Part shown: one piece after another, positions 8,717-17,225 of the stretch
How the letters are laid out: every line of letters starts with the position of its first letter
Position numbering within the stretch: the stretch's first letter is position 1
Assembly: GCA_965207585.1 (NCBI GenBank)
Contig: CBDBMT010000003.1
Span: 1,860,001-1,924,000 of the forward strand
DNA from: Bin87 sp965207585
Lineage (GTDB): Bacteria > Chloroflexota > Dehalococcoidia > Lucifugimonadales > UBA3495
Direction: 5' to 3'
DNA: 64,000 nt
Position numbers and translations under genes: made by a program
Notes under the pieces: model-generated
The model's input: the letters and a program-made list of their open reading frames with translations, nothing else
The model's database searches: none
Told to the model about the DNA's origin: nothing

Positions 8717-8789
8717 TTTTGCCGAAATCATCCCGTCCATGACGGACATTCGTACCGCGTTGTCATCGCCTGAAAGGAGACTGCACACG

Positions 8790-9260
8790 ATGTTCAATCC
8801 CATCGCCGCCCTGAAGCCGCGCACGGCCCACGCCCACTGCGACATCCCCTGCGGAATCTACGATCCCATCGTGGCCAAGATGGCCGCCCAGACCGTGCAG
8901 AAGATGGTTCTCCGCATGCAGAACCTGGAGGCCCCGCAGCCGGGCGCTCCGGCCGCCGACCGCCAGACCTTCGCCAATACCTTCTCCCGCTACGTCACCG
9001 TCAAGGAAGAGCACGCCGAGAAGTGCAAGGAAGAGCTGCGGATCCTCTGGGCCGACTACGCCTGGCCCGGCACCGACGCCAATGAGATCGCCGGCAAGTT
9101 CAACGCCGCCCTCAAGCTGGCCGGCCAGTGCAAGCAGACTGTCAGCATGGAGAACGCCGAGGCCCTGGTCGCCGCCTGCGACGACATCGCCACCGCCTTC
9201 TGGTCCACCAAGAACGTCGAGTACAGCGACCCCAACGCCGCCGCCCGCTACGGCACCTAG
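8790..9260 (+). CDS. sodN: Nickel superoxide dismutase
   Basis: The preprotein of 156 residues has a 15-residue leader (MFNPIAALKPRTAHA) followed by HCDIPCGIYDP, the nickel-hook sequence: the N-terminal His plus Cys2 and Cys6 of the mature protein bind Ni after leader removal. The mature chain (about 141 residues) is helical, as expected for this hexameric enzyme, which converts superoxide to oxygen and peroxide. The ATG at 8790 has GAAAGGAG upstream; the longer frame upstream is spurious. The leader peptidase SodX, often adjacent, is not in the window. Confidence 0.93.
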   Translation: MFNPIAALKPRTAHAHCDIPCGIYDPIVAKMAAQTVQKMVLRMQNLEAPQPGAPAADRQTFANTFSRYVTVKEEHAEKCKEELRILWADYAWPGTDANEIAGKFNAALKLAGQCKQTVSMENAEALVAACDDIATAFWSTKNVEYSDPNAAARYGT

Positions 9261-9286
9261 GCCGCTAAGGACATAGCGAACCACTG

Positions 9287-9320
9287 GCAGGGGCGAATGG
9301 TCATTCGCCCCTGCGCTTTT
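9287..9320. terminator. Bidirectional terminator between sodN and recQ
   Basis: A 13-bp perfect stem (9287-9299 with 9302-9314) with a very short loop is followed by GCTTTT. It lies between convergent genes, only 2 bases from the recQ stop. Confidence 0.7.
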
Positions 9321-9322
9321 GC

Positions 9323-11152
9323 TCAAGGCGCGCTGACATACTCGCGCATCACCGATAAAAACGATTCACCATACTTTTCCAGCTTCGCCGGTCCCACGCC
9401 TGACACTCGCAGCATGGACTGACGGTCAGTTGGCTTGGCAGACGCCAGCCCGCGCAACGTTGCATCACTGAATATGACAAAGGCCGGCACGCCCTGCTCA
9501 TCAGCCAGTTGGCGACGCAACGCGCGCAACTCGTCAAACAGTCCAACGTCATGGTCTGCTGAGACGTTGACCAATCTGACAGCGTGGACCCGTGATTCCC
9601 GATGTCTTCCTTTCTCAGGCACGACTGCATCAGCGCGCATGTCCAGCGTCAAACTCTCTCGGCTGCGCAGCCATTCCCGCCCGGCGGGTGTTACGCTGAT
9701 GGTTGGGTATTGCCCATCCTCACGGGCCAGCAGCCCCCGCTCCACCAGTCCGTTGGCAATGTCCCGCAAGCCGCTGCGGTCATAATCGTTCACAATGCCG
9801 TACACGCTCAGCTGGTTGTGTTCCAACTCTTTGATGCGCTGCTTGCCGCTGCCCAACAGCACGTCGCTGACGTGGGCGATGCCGAACCGCTCGCCCGTGC
9901 GGATCACCGCCGACAGCATCTTCTGGGCGACCACGGTGACGTCCACCGTTTGCCGTTCCGCCAGGCACACGTCGCAGCCGCCGCAGGAACTTCCGTCCAG
10001 CGTGTCCCCGAAGTATTTGAGCAGATACCTGCGTCGGCACGTCGTCAGCCGGCAGTAATCGACCATCTGCTGCAACTGCTTTTCGGCGACGGCGCGGGCT
10101 TCGCCCACCATCCCCCGGATGAAGTGCTCCTGCTTGGCGCGGTCGCCCTCGTTGAAGAACAGCACGCATTCGCTGGGCAGCCCGTCCCGGCCGGCGCGGC
10201 CCGTTTCCTGGTAGTAGCCCTCGATGGATTTGGGCAGGGCGTGGTGGACCACCAACCGGATGTCCGGCTTGTCGATGCCCATGCCGAACGCGATGGTGGC
10301 GGCCACGATGGGAACTTCGCCGTCGATGAACCGTTCCTGCGTCAGCCGGCGGGTGTTGGCGTCCAGCCCGGCGTGGTATCCCACCGCCGGATGCCCGCGC
10401 TCGGTGAGTCGGGCCGCCAGTTCCTCGGTGTCCTTGCGGGAGAAGCAGTACACAATCGCGGACTGCCCCTTGCGCTCTTCCAGCAGGTCCAGTAGCGCCT
10501 CACTGGCTCCCGCCCCGGGCTGGACGCGATAGGTCAGGTTCGGCCGGTCGAAACCGGACACGAAACGGCGGCAATCGGGCAGCCGCAGCTGCTCAACGAT
10601 ATCCCGCTGCACCCGCTCGGTGGCAGTGGCCGTCAGCGCCATGATCGGCGTTTGGGGGAACAGGTCGCGCAGCTCGGCCAGCGTGCGATAGTCGGGCCGG
10701 AAATCGTGACCCCACTCGCTGATGCAGTGCGCCTCGTCAATGGCGATCATCCGCAGGTCCAGCGTGGACAGGAACCGCCGGAACCCGGGCATGCTCACCC
10801 GCTCGGGCGCCACGTAGAGCAGCCGGACCGCTCCGGCTTGTGCGGCGCGCTCCACCTCCGCTGCGGTTCGGTTGTCGAGCGTGCTGTTGAGGAAGTCGGC
10901 CGCGATGCCATTGGCCCGCAGGCCATCCACCTGGTCCTTCATCAGCGCGATCAGCGGCGAGATCACCAGGGTCACGCCGCCTGTCGCCAGCGCCGGCAAC
11001 TGGTAGCAGAGGGACTTGCCGCCGCCGGTGGGCATCACCACCAGGCTGTTCCGGCCGGCCAGCGCGTTGGTGATTATCTCCTCCTGGCCCGGCCGGAATT
11101 GGTCGTAGCCAAAGTACCGCTTCAGCAGTGCGTGCAGGTTCGTTGTCGTCAT
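9323..11152 (-). CDS. recQ: ATP-dependent DNA helicase RecQ
   Basis: A 3'-5' DNA helicase (609 residues) for recombination and fork repair. Walker A is PTGGGKS (41-47), the Walker B region reads DEAHCISEWGHDFRPDY, and motif VI includes GRAGRDG. The zinc-binding subdomain follows (CRLTTCRRR ... CGGCDVC), then a winged helix and a C-terminal HRDC domain (LRGLASAKPTDRQSMLRVSGVG). Domain order and length are standard for bacterial RecQ. It is convergent with sodN and lies downstream of hemL on the same strand, with a 112-bp palindromic repeat between them. Confidence 0.95.
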   Translation of the reverse strand: MTTTNLHALLKRYFGYDQFRPGQEEIITNALAGRNSLVVMPTGGGKSLCYQLPALATGGVTLVISPLIALMKDQVDGLRANGIAADFLNSTLDNRTAAEVERAAQAGAVRLLYVAPERVSMPGFRRFLSTLDLRMIAIDEAHCISEWGHDFRPDYRTLAELRDLFPQTPIMALTATATERVQRDIVEQLRLPDCRRFVSGFDRPNLTYRVQPGAGASEALLDLLEERKGQSAIVYCFSRKDTEELAARLTERGHPAVGYHAGLDANTRRLTQERFIDGEVPIVAATIAFGMGIDKPDIRLVVHHALPKSIEGYYQETGRAGRDGLPSECVLFFNEGDRAKQEHFIRGMVGEARAVAEKQLQQMVDYCRLTTCRRRYLLKYFGDTLDGSSCGGCDVCLAERQTVDVTVVAQKMLSAVIRTGERFGIAHVSDVLLGSGKQRIKELEHNQLSVYGIVNDYDRSGLRDIANGLVERGLLAREDGQYPTISVTPAGREWLRSRESLTLDMRADAVVPEKGRHRESRVHAVRLVNVSADHDVGLFDELRALRRQLADEQGVPAFVIFSDATLRGLASAKPTDRQSMLRVSGVGPAKLEKYGESFLSVMREYVSAP

Positions 11153-11196
11153 TCCACCAACCCGCAGGGGCGACTCACGCGACCCGCTTCGGAAAT

Positions 11197-11308
11197 CGTC
11201 AGAATCAGGATTTACGGGATTATATGATTGGGCAGGATTGGAAGATCTTCATCATGGAACGGTTCCAATCCTGACAATCCCTGAATCTTGAAAATCCTGA
11301 TTCTGACG
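11197..11308. repeat. 112-bp palindromic repeat, family A copy 1
   Basis: It is bounded by a perfect 16-bp inverted repeat (CGTCAGAATCAGGATT at 11197-11212 and its complement at 11293-11308). Read in reverse it matches the copy at 22120-22231 over the same 112-bp length with only scattered differences. It lies 15 bases past the hemL stop. Confidence 0.85.
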
Positions 11309-11323
11309 TTTCCCCGCCGCAAA

Positions 11324-12610
11324 CTATCCCAGCGACGCCAAAGATTCTCCCACCACTTCAATCGTGCGGTCGATGTCTTCATCCGTGTGCGCGATGGACA
11401 CGAACCCCGCCTCGAACTGGGACGGCGCGATGTAGACGCCCCGGTCCAGCAGCGCGTGCATGTAGCGCCCGTAGGCCGCAGTGTCCGACTGCTCTACCTC
11501 GGCCAGCGCCGACACCGGCCCGGCGTTGAAGAAGCCGGTGAACATCGATGCCACGCGGTTGATGGTGGACCGCACCTCCGCACGGGCGAAGGCCGCGCTC
11601 ACGCCGTCGGTCAGGCGTATCGCGGTCGCCTCCAGTTGCTCGTACAAGCCGGGTCGTTGCAGCTCGGTCAGCGTGGCGACTCCGGCGGCAACGGCCAGCG
11701 GATTGCCGGACAAAGTGCCGGCTTGGTACATCGGGCCCAGGGGCGCCACCTGCTGCATGACTTCTGCGCGGCCGCCGTACGCGCCCACGGGCAGCCCGCC
11801 GCCGATGATCTTCCCCATCGTCGTGATATCGGGGGTAACCCCGTAGAGCGTCTGCGCACCGCCGTAAGCCACTCGGAAACCGGTTATGACCTCGTCGAAG
11901 ATCAGCAGCGCGCCGTTGGCCTCGGTGACGCTGCGCAATCCTTCCAGGAACCCCTCGGCCGGGGGCACGACGCCCATGTTGCCGGCAATCGGTTCCACGA
12001 TCACGGCGGCGATATCGTCCGGCCAAGCGTCGAACAGTCCTGCCACGGAGGCGATGTCGTTGAACGTGGCGATGAGAGTTTCCGCAGCGTAGGCTTCCGG
12101 CACGCCGGCGCTGGTGGGAACGCCGTGGGTCAGCGCACCGGAGCCGGCGGCCACCAGTAACCCGTCGGCGTGGCCGTGGTAGTTGCCCGCGAATTTCACT
12201 ATCTTGTCGCGGCCGGTGTAGGCCCGGGCCAGCCGGAGCGCCGTCATGCACGCTTCGGTTCCGGAGTTAACCAGCCGCACCAGATCAACTGAAGGCAGGG
12301 CAGCGCAGATCATCTCGGCCAGCTCCACCTCCTGTTCCACCGGGGCGCCGAACGAGGTGCCATCGGCGGCGGCCCGCTGCACCGCCTCAACCACGGCGGG
12401 GTGAGCGTGGCCCAAGGCCAGTGGCCCCCAGGAACCCAGGTAGTCGATGTACTCGTTGCCGTCGACATCCCACACGCGCGCGCCGGCTCCCCGCGCGATG
12501 AACGGCGGCGTGCCCTCCACCGCCCGGAACGACCGCACGGGGCTGTTCACTCCGCCGGGAATCACCCGCTGCGCCTGCTCGAAAAGCTGCTGGGATCTGG
12601 CTTGCTCCAT
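11324..12610 (-). CDS. hemL: Glutamate-1-semialdehyde 2,1-aminomutase
   Basis: A 428-residue PLP enzyme that makes 5-aminolevulinate from glutamate-1-semialdehyde, the second step of the C5 tetrapyrrole pathway. The PLP lysine lies in TMGKIIGGGLPVGAYGG, and the family signature LIFDEVITGFR precedes it. N-terminal PGGVNSPVRSF is diagnostic for HemL. The start codon has GGAGGCC upstream. It is the last gene of the tetrapyrrole cluster and pairs functionally with hemA in the same cluster. Confidence 0.96.
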   Translation of the reverse strand: MEQARSQQLFEQAQRVIPGGVNSPVRSFRAVEGTPPFIARGAGARVWDVDGNEYIDYLGSWGPLALGHAHPAVVEAVQRAAADGTSFGAPVEQEVELAEMICAALPSVDLVRLVNSGTEACMTALRLARAYTGRDKIVKFAGNYHGHADGLLVAAGSGALTHGVPTSAGVPEAYAAETLIATFNDIASVAGLFDAWPDDIAAVIVEPIAGNMGVVPPAEGFLEGLRSVTEANGALLIFDEVITGFRVAYGGAQTLYGVTPDITTMGKIIGGGLPVGAYGGRAEVMQQVAPLGPMYQAGTLSGNPLAVAAGVATLTELQRPGLYEQLEATAIRLTDGVSAAFARAEVRSTINRVASMFTGFFNAGPVSALAEVEQSDTAAYGRYMHALLDRGVYIAPSQFEAGFVSIAHTDEDIDRTIEVVGESLASLG

Positions 12611-12646
12611 GGTGTGTGGCCTCCTCGGCGCGTGGATACGCTACGT

Positions 12647-12871
12647 TCACGCCAGCATCAGGCGCTCGCCTTTGGGTTCCGGTATGGGATCGCGGAATTC
12701 ATTCGCGGTGTCAATCCATAGACTGATCGCATCATTGACATTCTTGAGCGCAGCCTCCTGTGTATGGCCGTGGACGGCTCAACCCAGGAGTTGGGGGACT
12801 TCAGCGATAAATTCGCCGTCGGCATCGCTCCAGTAGAGGATGATCTCGTACTTGTACACAGCGGCCTTCAC
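12647..12871 (-). pseudogene. HicB-type antitoxin interrupted by an in-frame TGA
   Basis: Reading from GTG 12871, the frame encodes EIILYWSDADGEFIAEVPQLLG, a TGA at codon 31 (12779-12781), and then in the same frame AVHGHTQEAALKNVNDAISL and on to EPKGERLMLA. This matches the HicB partial-RNase-H fold on both sides of the stop. The TGA falls where HicB proteins usually have Cys after Pro-Gly, so a TGC-to-TGA change is the simplest explanation. No hicA is visible beside it. A selenocysteine reading is possible but unsupported by a convincing hairpin. Confidence 0.65.
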
Positions 12872-12948
12872 AATCCGTATTTCAGAATTACCTGGCGTAC
12901 CTGCCGACCATAGTGCGAGGCAACGCAGCCCGCTGTATGTCAATGCTC

Positions 12949-12975
12949 GGAACGGCTCTGCCGAAGAGCCGTTCC
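12949..12975. other. Perfect 10-bp hairpin between the cupin gene and hicB remnant
   Basis: Stem 12949-12958 pairs with 12966-12975 around a 7-base loop. No T-run follows on either strand, so it may be a processing or stalling site rather than a classic terminator. Confidence 0.4.
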
Positions 12976-13017
12976 TGCGTGGATGCCGGTTGACGGTAGC
13001 AACCGCCGGCCGGTGTT

Positions 13018-13602
13018 CTAGCGGTCCATGACCACTACGGTGCCCTCGTCCGGGTTGTACTGGTAGCGGACTACGCGGTCGAGCTTCTGGGATTCCAGGC
13101 GCACTACCACCGCCCGACCGTCGTCGCGGTCGTCGGTGACGTTCAGGGTATTGTGGATCTCGCCGGGCAGGAAGAAAGCCACCTTGCCGTCTTCCTGAAC
13201 GAAGTCGCCGGTCTCCTGGATCTGAACCGAGTCGACGCCCTCGCCGGGGTAGAACCAGCGCCACTTGGTCTGTTTGATGGCGCCGTCGTACACGCCGTAC
13301 ACGACCCACGCGGCTCCGTGGTCGTGGGGCAGGTTGTCCTGGTCCGGCTTCTGCACCGACGCCATCAGCCAGAATCCGCCGCCGGGGTGCCCGTAGTCCT
13401 CGTCCAGGTGGAGGTCATACCGGCCGAACCCGCCCTCGTCGGGAAGCTCCAGCCGCTCCTCCAGCCAGCCGGGAGTGGCCAGCAGGCGCTCCATGTGCTT
13501 GGCGACGCCCGAAGCCTGGGCCAACGGGTCCTGCGTGGCGTCAAAAATCTCTCGCACGTCGTCGATGAATGCGTCAACTGAATAGGCCGTGGTCTGCGTC
13601 AT
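13018..13602 (-). CDS. Cupin protein resembling cysteine dioxygenase-type enzymes
   Basis: A 194-residue cupin. The first cupin motif reads PHDHGAAWVVYGVYDG, with the paired His and the following Gly-rich turn typical of cysteine/3-mercaptopropionate dioxygenase relatives; a later His is in GEIHNTLNV. An iron-dependent thiol dioxygenase or related enzyme is plausible, but the substrate is unknown. It lies between hemB and the HicB remnant in the tetrapyrrole cluster, on the same strand. No link to heme synthesis is evident. Confidence 0.68.
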   Translation of the reverse strand: MTQTTAYSVDAFIDDVREIFDATQDPLAQASGVAKHMERLLATPGWLEERLELPDEGGFGRYDLHLDEDYGHPGGGFWLMASVQKPDQDNLPHDHGAAWVVYGVYDGAIKQTKWRWFYPGEGVDSVQIQETGDFVQEDGKVAFFLPGEIHNTLNVTDDRDDGRAVVVRLESQKLDRVVRYQYNPDEGTVVVMDR

Positions 13603-13706
13603 TGCGAGCCTCCTCGTAATCCGGTGTCTTCTGGCAATTCATTGTGAAAGGGATGTTGAAGCGTGTCAACGCGCCAGATTCTCCCAGCTCTCGGCTAACC
13701 GAGACA

Positions 13707-14690
13707 CTAATCTAGCCCTTGCAACCAGCGGGCCACTTCCTTGGCATGATAGGAGATGATGATGTCCGCGCCGGCTCGACGGATCGCCGTCAGCAGTTCC
13801 AGTGTGACCGGCTTTTCGTCGATCCAGCCGGCCCGCGAGGCGGCTTTCACCATGGAGTACTCGCCGCTCACGTTGTAGGCCGCCAGAGGGTAGTCGTACC
13901 GTTCTCGGGCCTCCTTGATGACGTCCATGTACGCCATGGCCGGCTTGACCATGACGATGTCCGCGCCCTCGGCGATATCCGACTCGATCTCCCGCATCGC
14001 CATGCGGCGGTTGGCCGGATCCATCTGGTAACTGCGCCGGTCCCCGAACTGCGGCGTGGAGTCGGCGGCGACACGGAAGGGGCCGTAGAAGGATGATGCG
14101 TACTTGGCCGCGTAGCCCATGATCGGCGTGTCGTCGTAGCCGTGGGCGTCCAGGGTCTCCCGTATCGCCCGCACCTGCCCGTCCATCATCGAGGACGGCG
14201 CGACCATGTCAGCGCCGGCCTGAACCTGAGTCAGCGCAGACCGCGCCAGCAGTTCCAGCGTCGCGTCGTTGTCAATCCGGTCACCGTCGATGACGCCGCA
14301 GTGGCCGTGGTCGGTGTACTCGCACAGGCACACGTCGCCGATGACCATCAGGCCCGGCGCCCGCTCCTTGATGGTGCGGGTCGCTTCCTGGATGATCCCC
14401 TCGGGGTCGTAGGCCCCGCTGCCCACGCCGTCCTTTTCCGGCGGCAGCCCGAACAGCAGCACCGACGGGATGCCCAGATCAACCACCTCGTCGATCTCCT
14501 CCCCCAGACGGTCAATGGAGGTGTGATAACACCCGGGCATCGGTTCGATCTCGTCCCTGATGTTCTCGCCATGGGTGACGAACATCGGGTAGATGAAGTT
14601 GGCGGCGCTCATGCGGGTTTCGCGCACCATCTCCCGGACGGGCGCTTTCTCGCGCAACCGGCGCATGCGCAGATCTGGGTGCTTCAGCAT
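13707..14690 (-). CDS. hemB: Delta-aminolevulinic acid dehydratase (porphobilinogen synthase)
   Basis: The enzyme (327 residues) condenses two 5-aminolevulinate molecules into porphobilinogen. The Schiff-base lysines lie in MGYAAKYASSFYGPF and MVKPAMAYMDV; the zinc/metal loop reads DVCLCEYTDHGHCG with three Cys, so it is a zinc-type enzyme. The ATG at 14690 has GCAGGAGGGA upstream. The frame remains open to 14768, but those residues come from a palindromic repeat and are not part of HemB. Confidence 0.96.
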   Translation of the reverse strand: MLKHPDLRMRRLREKAPVREMVRETRMSAANFIYPMFVTHGENIRDEIEPMPGCYHTSIDRLGEEIDEVVDLGIPSVLLFGLPPEKDGVGSGAYDPEGIIQEATRTIKERAPGLMVIGDVCLCEYTDHGHCGVIDGDRIDNDATLELLARSALTQVQAGADMVAPSSMMDGQVRAIRETLDAHGYDDTPIMGYAAKYASSFYGPFRVAADSTPQFGDRRSYQMDPANRRMAMREIESDIAEGADIVMVKPAMAYMDVIKEARERYDYPLAAYNVSGEYSMVKAASRAGWIDEKPVTLELLTAIRRAGADIIISYHAKEVARWLQGLD

Positions 14691-14710
14691 GATGTCCCTC
14701 CTGCTATTTC

Positions 14711-14760
14711 CCGTCATTCCAACCCATTTCCGGTCATTCCGGCGAAAGCCGGAATCCAGA
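14711..14760. repeat. Palindromic repeat, family B (degenerate copy)
   Basis: It contains CCGTCATTCC and then CGGTCATTCCGGC paired with GCCGGAATCCAG across a 4-base loop. The same family occurs at 56645-56750. Part of it is translated as the last residues of the CobA-HemD fusion. Confidence 0.7.
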
Positions 14761-16308
14761 CTGGTCATGGGTGAGGTCGGAGAAGTGGCCGACCAGTGCG
14801 TCGGCCAGCCCTTCGACGTTGTGTTCCGCGGCTACGATGTCAACGGTCAGCCCCAGTTCCTCGGCCGTTGCGGCCGTGATTGGCCCGATGCACGCGATGG
14901 CGCTGGATTCCAACCGATGGTGTTCAGCGCCCAGGATGTCCAGCAGGTTTCGCACCGTCGACGAACTGGTGAAGGTTACCACATCGATGCCCCGCTCAAA
15001 TGCGGCGTGGGCTCTCTCTTCGATACCTTGCGGCCGCACGTTGCGATATGCGGGAACACGCTGCACGTCGGCGCCCAGCGTCGCCAGTCCAGTCGCCAAC
15101 GCATCCCGACCGATGGCAGAGCCCGGCAGCAGCGCCAGCCGTCCGTCCCAGTCCAACCCCGACAACTCGGCGATCACTTCCTCGGATACCGAGCGTTTCG
15201 GGATGAAATCGGGCTCAATCCCGCGTTCCCGCAGCGCCCTCGCCGTGGCCGGACCGATGGCTCCCACCGTGGCGCCGGCGAAGTATCGGGCGTCTTTCCC
15301 AAGGGCGCGCAGCCGTTCCCAGACGTATTCCACCGAGTTGACGCTGGCGAAAATCATCCACCGTCCGGAAACGTCCGCGGCACTCGCCAGGGCCTGGTCC
15401 AGCTCCCCGTAATCGTCCAGCGGCCCGATCTCGATGGACGGCAGTTCCACAGCTTCCGCTCCCAGGTCGCCCAGAAGTTCAATCAGCCGCGATGCCTGCG
15501 TGCGGGAGCGGGTCACGAGCACGCGCTTGCCCCACAATGGCCTGCGGTCGAACCAGCCGATTTCCTCTCGCAGTCGGGCCACCTCGCCGATGATGGCGAT
15601 CACCGGCGCGCCGATCCCGGCGGCCTTGCCTCGCTCGGCGATGTCCGCCAGCCTGCCCGTGACCGTTCTCTGTCGGCTCCACGTGCCCCACTGCACCAGC
15701 GCGGCCGGGGTGTCTCCGGACATGCCGTGGGCCTGGAGCGTGATCGAGATGCCGGGGAGCGCCGCCCAGCCCATCAGCGTCACCAGCGTGCCGCCGGTTT
15801 TGGCCAGCGCCGCCCAATCCGTGGTGGTCTCGCCCTTGCTGGGGTCTTCGCTGCCGGTGACGATAGTTACCGCGGTGGACACGCCCCGGTGGGTGACCGG
15901 GATGCCGGCGTATGCAGCGGCAGCGACCGCCGACGTGACCCCGGGCACTACCTCAAAGGGAACACCCGCTCCGGCCAGGGCCTGCGCTTCTTCGCCTCCA
16001 CGGCCGAACACGAACGGGTCGCCACCCTTGAGCCGAACCACCGTCTTGCCGGACGCCCCTTCCGTTGCCAGCAACTTGTTGATCTCAGCTTGGGTCAGCG
16101 CCTGCCGTCCCCGTTCTTTGCCCACGAACACTCGCTCCGCCGACGCCGGGGCCAACGCCAGCAGGGCCGGGTCCAGCAACCGGTCGTACACTACGACCTG
16201 CGCGCCGGCCAACGCCTGCGCGCCCTTGACGGTCAGGAGCCCCGGGTCGCCGGGGCCGGCGCCGACGAGATAGACTTTGCCCGGCTTTTTGGTGAGATCC
16301 GTTGACAT
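14734..16308 (-). CDS. cobA-hemD: Uroporphyrinogen-III C-methyltransferase fused to uroporphyrinogen-III synthase
   Basis: A 524-residue bifunctional fusion. Residues 1-250 are the SAM-dependent methyltransferase (GAGPGDPGLLT, RLKGGDPFVFGRGGEE, GVTSAVAAAAYAGIPVTHR), making precorrin-2. Residues about 260-515 are uroporphyrinogen-III synthase (VLVTRSRTQASRL, IGPATARALRERG, FTSSSTVRNLLDIL). Together they take hydroxymethylbilane to precorrin-2, feeding the adjacent precorrin-2 dehydrogenase. The final residues SGFRLSPE and the stop are encoded by a palindromic repeat. hemB starts 43 bases downstream. Confidence 0.94.
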   Translation of the reverse strand: MSTDLTKKPGKVYLVGAGPGDPGLLTVKGAQALAGAQVVVYDRLLDPALLALAPASAERVFVGKERGRQALTQAEINKLLATEGASGKTVVRLKGGDPFVFGRGGEEAQALAGAGVPFEVVPGVTSAVAAAAYAGIPVTHRGVSTAVTIVTGSEDPSKGETTTDWAALAKTGGTLVTLMGWAALPGISITLQAHGMSGDTPAALVQWGTWSRQRTVTGRLADIAERGKAAGIGAPVIAIIGEVARLREEIGWFDRRPLWGKRVLVTRSRTQASRLIELLGDLGAEAVELPSIEIGPLDDYGELDQALASAADVSGRWMIFASVNSVEYVWERLRALGKDARYFAGATVGAIGPATARALRERGIEPDFIPKRSVSEEVIAELSGLDWDGRLALLPGSAIGRDALATGLATLGADVQRVPAYRNVRPQGIEERAHAAFERGIDVVTFTSSSTVRNLLDILGAEHHRLESSAIACIGPITAATAEELGLTVDIVAAEHNVEGLADALVGHFSDLTHDQSGFRLSPE

Positions 16309-16329
16309 GGGAACAGTAGAACGGTTCGG

Positions 16330-16803
16330 TCAGTTCGCACGTCTGCCGATGAGGGACTGGATGGCGACCACCTTGCGCTCGTCGGCGGCGGTTTGCATAA
16401 AGCCTTCGATGGCTGATGCGGCGCGATCTATCCAATCCAAGGTTTCGGGCAGGGTGAAGGTTCTATTGGGATCGTAGTCCGCTGAGTGTCGCAAGTCTTG
16501 CATCTGCGCGAATGTTTCCATGAATTGTCTGATTACTGAAGAGAACAGCCCTTGGTCCTGCAATAGGTTGCGTTTGGCTGCGCTGTGGTTCAGGCCACGG
16601 TAGATACGCGACCAAGCATGTCCAGTCAACGGGTCGTGAGGCGTACCCACCAGGCAATCGGCGTTGCTGCTGGCCAATGCGTGAAACATCGCGTAGTACG
16701 CGGTACTAATTGCTCGGCGCAGCGAGTCTTGCAGCGGCTGAGTATTGGGGTGCGGCGTGGTAGTCAGCAAGCGAGCGGTTGCTATGAGGTCATGCCAGCG
16801 CAT
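16330..16803 (-). CDS. HEPN-like protein, second gene of a coupled pair
   Basis: A 157-residue all-helical protein with features of HEPN-fold proteins: LRRAISTAYYAMFHAL early, and RHSADYDP near residue 110 in the position of the HEPN RxxxxH-like or surrounding helix. HEPN proteins are often RNases or toxin components. Its ATG overlaps the stop of the preceding gene (TGATG), so the two are translated together. The pair lies inside the tetrapyrrole cluster, between hemC and cobA-hemD, and interrupts an otherwise metabolic operon. Confidence 0.6.
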   Translation of the reverse strand: MRWHDLIATARLLTTTPHPNTQPLQDSLRRAISTAYYAMFHALASSNADCLVGTPHDPLTGHAWSRIYRGLNHSAAKRNLLQDQGLFSSVIRQFMETFAQMQDLRHSADYDPNRTFTLPETLDWIDRAASAIEGFMQTAADERKVVAIQSLIGRRAN

Positions 16804-17138
16804 CAGATTAGGCTGCTTTGGGTGCGGGCTGCTGCCATTTCAGACAGCATTTGGTCGTATGAGGCGCGGTCGGTATAGCCCACAGGGGGAACGTGCAGTA
16901 CGCCGGCTTCGATAAGCTGCTGTCTTATCTCACCGTGCAAGGCGTTGAGATGGTGTACGTTCAGATCCTCACGGGGGCCTTCGTAGATGACGACCACATC
17001 AAGGAACTCTTCATCCTCCGCGTTCAGCCTTACCGTTGCGTGAATGTCGCAAAACCGCACCGAGCCGTGCGACTGGGCGCGCAGCCCCGCCAGTATGATT
17101 TGCTTCGCTTTTTCCTGAGTTTCCAGCGAGATAGCCAT
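16803..17138 (-). CDS. Partner protein of the HEPN-like gene, unknown family
   Basis: This 111-residue protein is not recognised. It has FCDIHATVRLNAEDEEFLDV followed by VVIYEGPREDLNVHHLNAL; the alternating hydrophobic strands and acidic residues recall a small nucleotidyltransferase-like fold, but the GSxxxG and DxD motifs of a true MNT are absent. ATG 17138 (MAISLETQEK) is preferred over the longer opening at 17204. Overlap with the HEPN-like gene suggests a two-component module, possibly toxin-antitoxin-like. Confidence 0.5.
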   Translation of the reverse strand: MAISLETQEKAKQIILAGLRAQSHGSVRFCDIHATVRLNAEDEEFLDVVVIYEGPREDLNVHHLNALHGEIRQQLIEAGVLHVPPVGYTDRASYDQMLSEMAAARTQSSLI

Positions 17139-17225
17139 ATCCTGCGCCCCATGCCGTTGCTGACGATGAGAGTTGATGCTAGTGGCGTGAGTTAGAACGG
17201 TCAATATGCTCTGCGTCGGATGGCT

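Noticed and set aside
11197..11308. CRISPR repeat
   Set aside because: Single palindromic units are dispersed rather than arrayed, with no regular spacers.
12779..13309. Long minus-strand frame ending in the HicB half
   Set aside because: Most of it is antisense-frame shadow of the cupin gene; only the last 31 codons belong to the HicB remnant.
14691..14768. N-terminal extension of hemB
   Set aside because: The extra residues are translated from a palindromic repeat, and ATG 14690 has a strong ribosome-binding site.
16330..17138. Classic MNT-HEPN toxin-antitoxin system
   Set aside because: The partner lacks the GSxxxG and DxD motifs of minimal nucleotidyltransferases.
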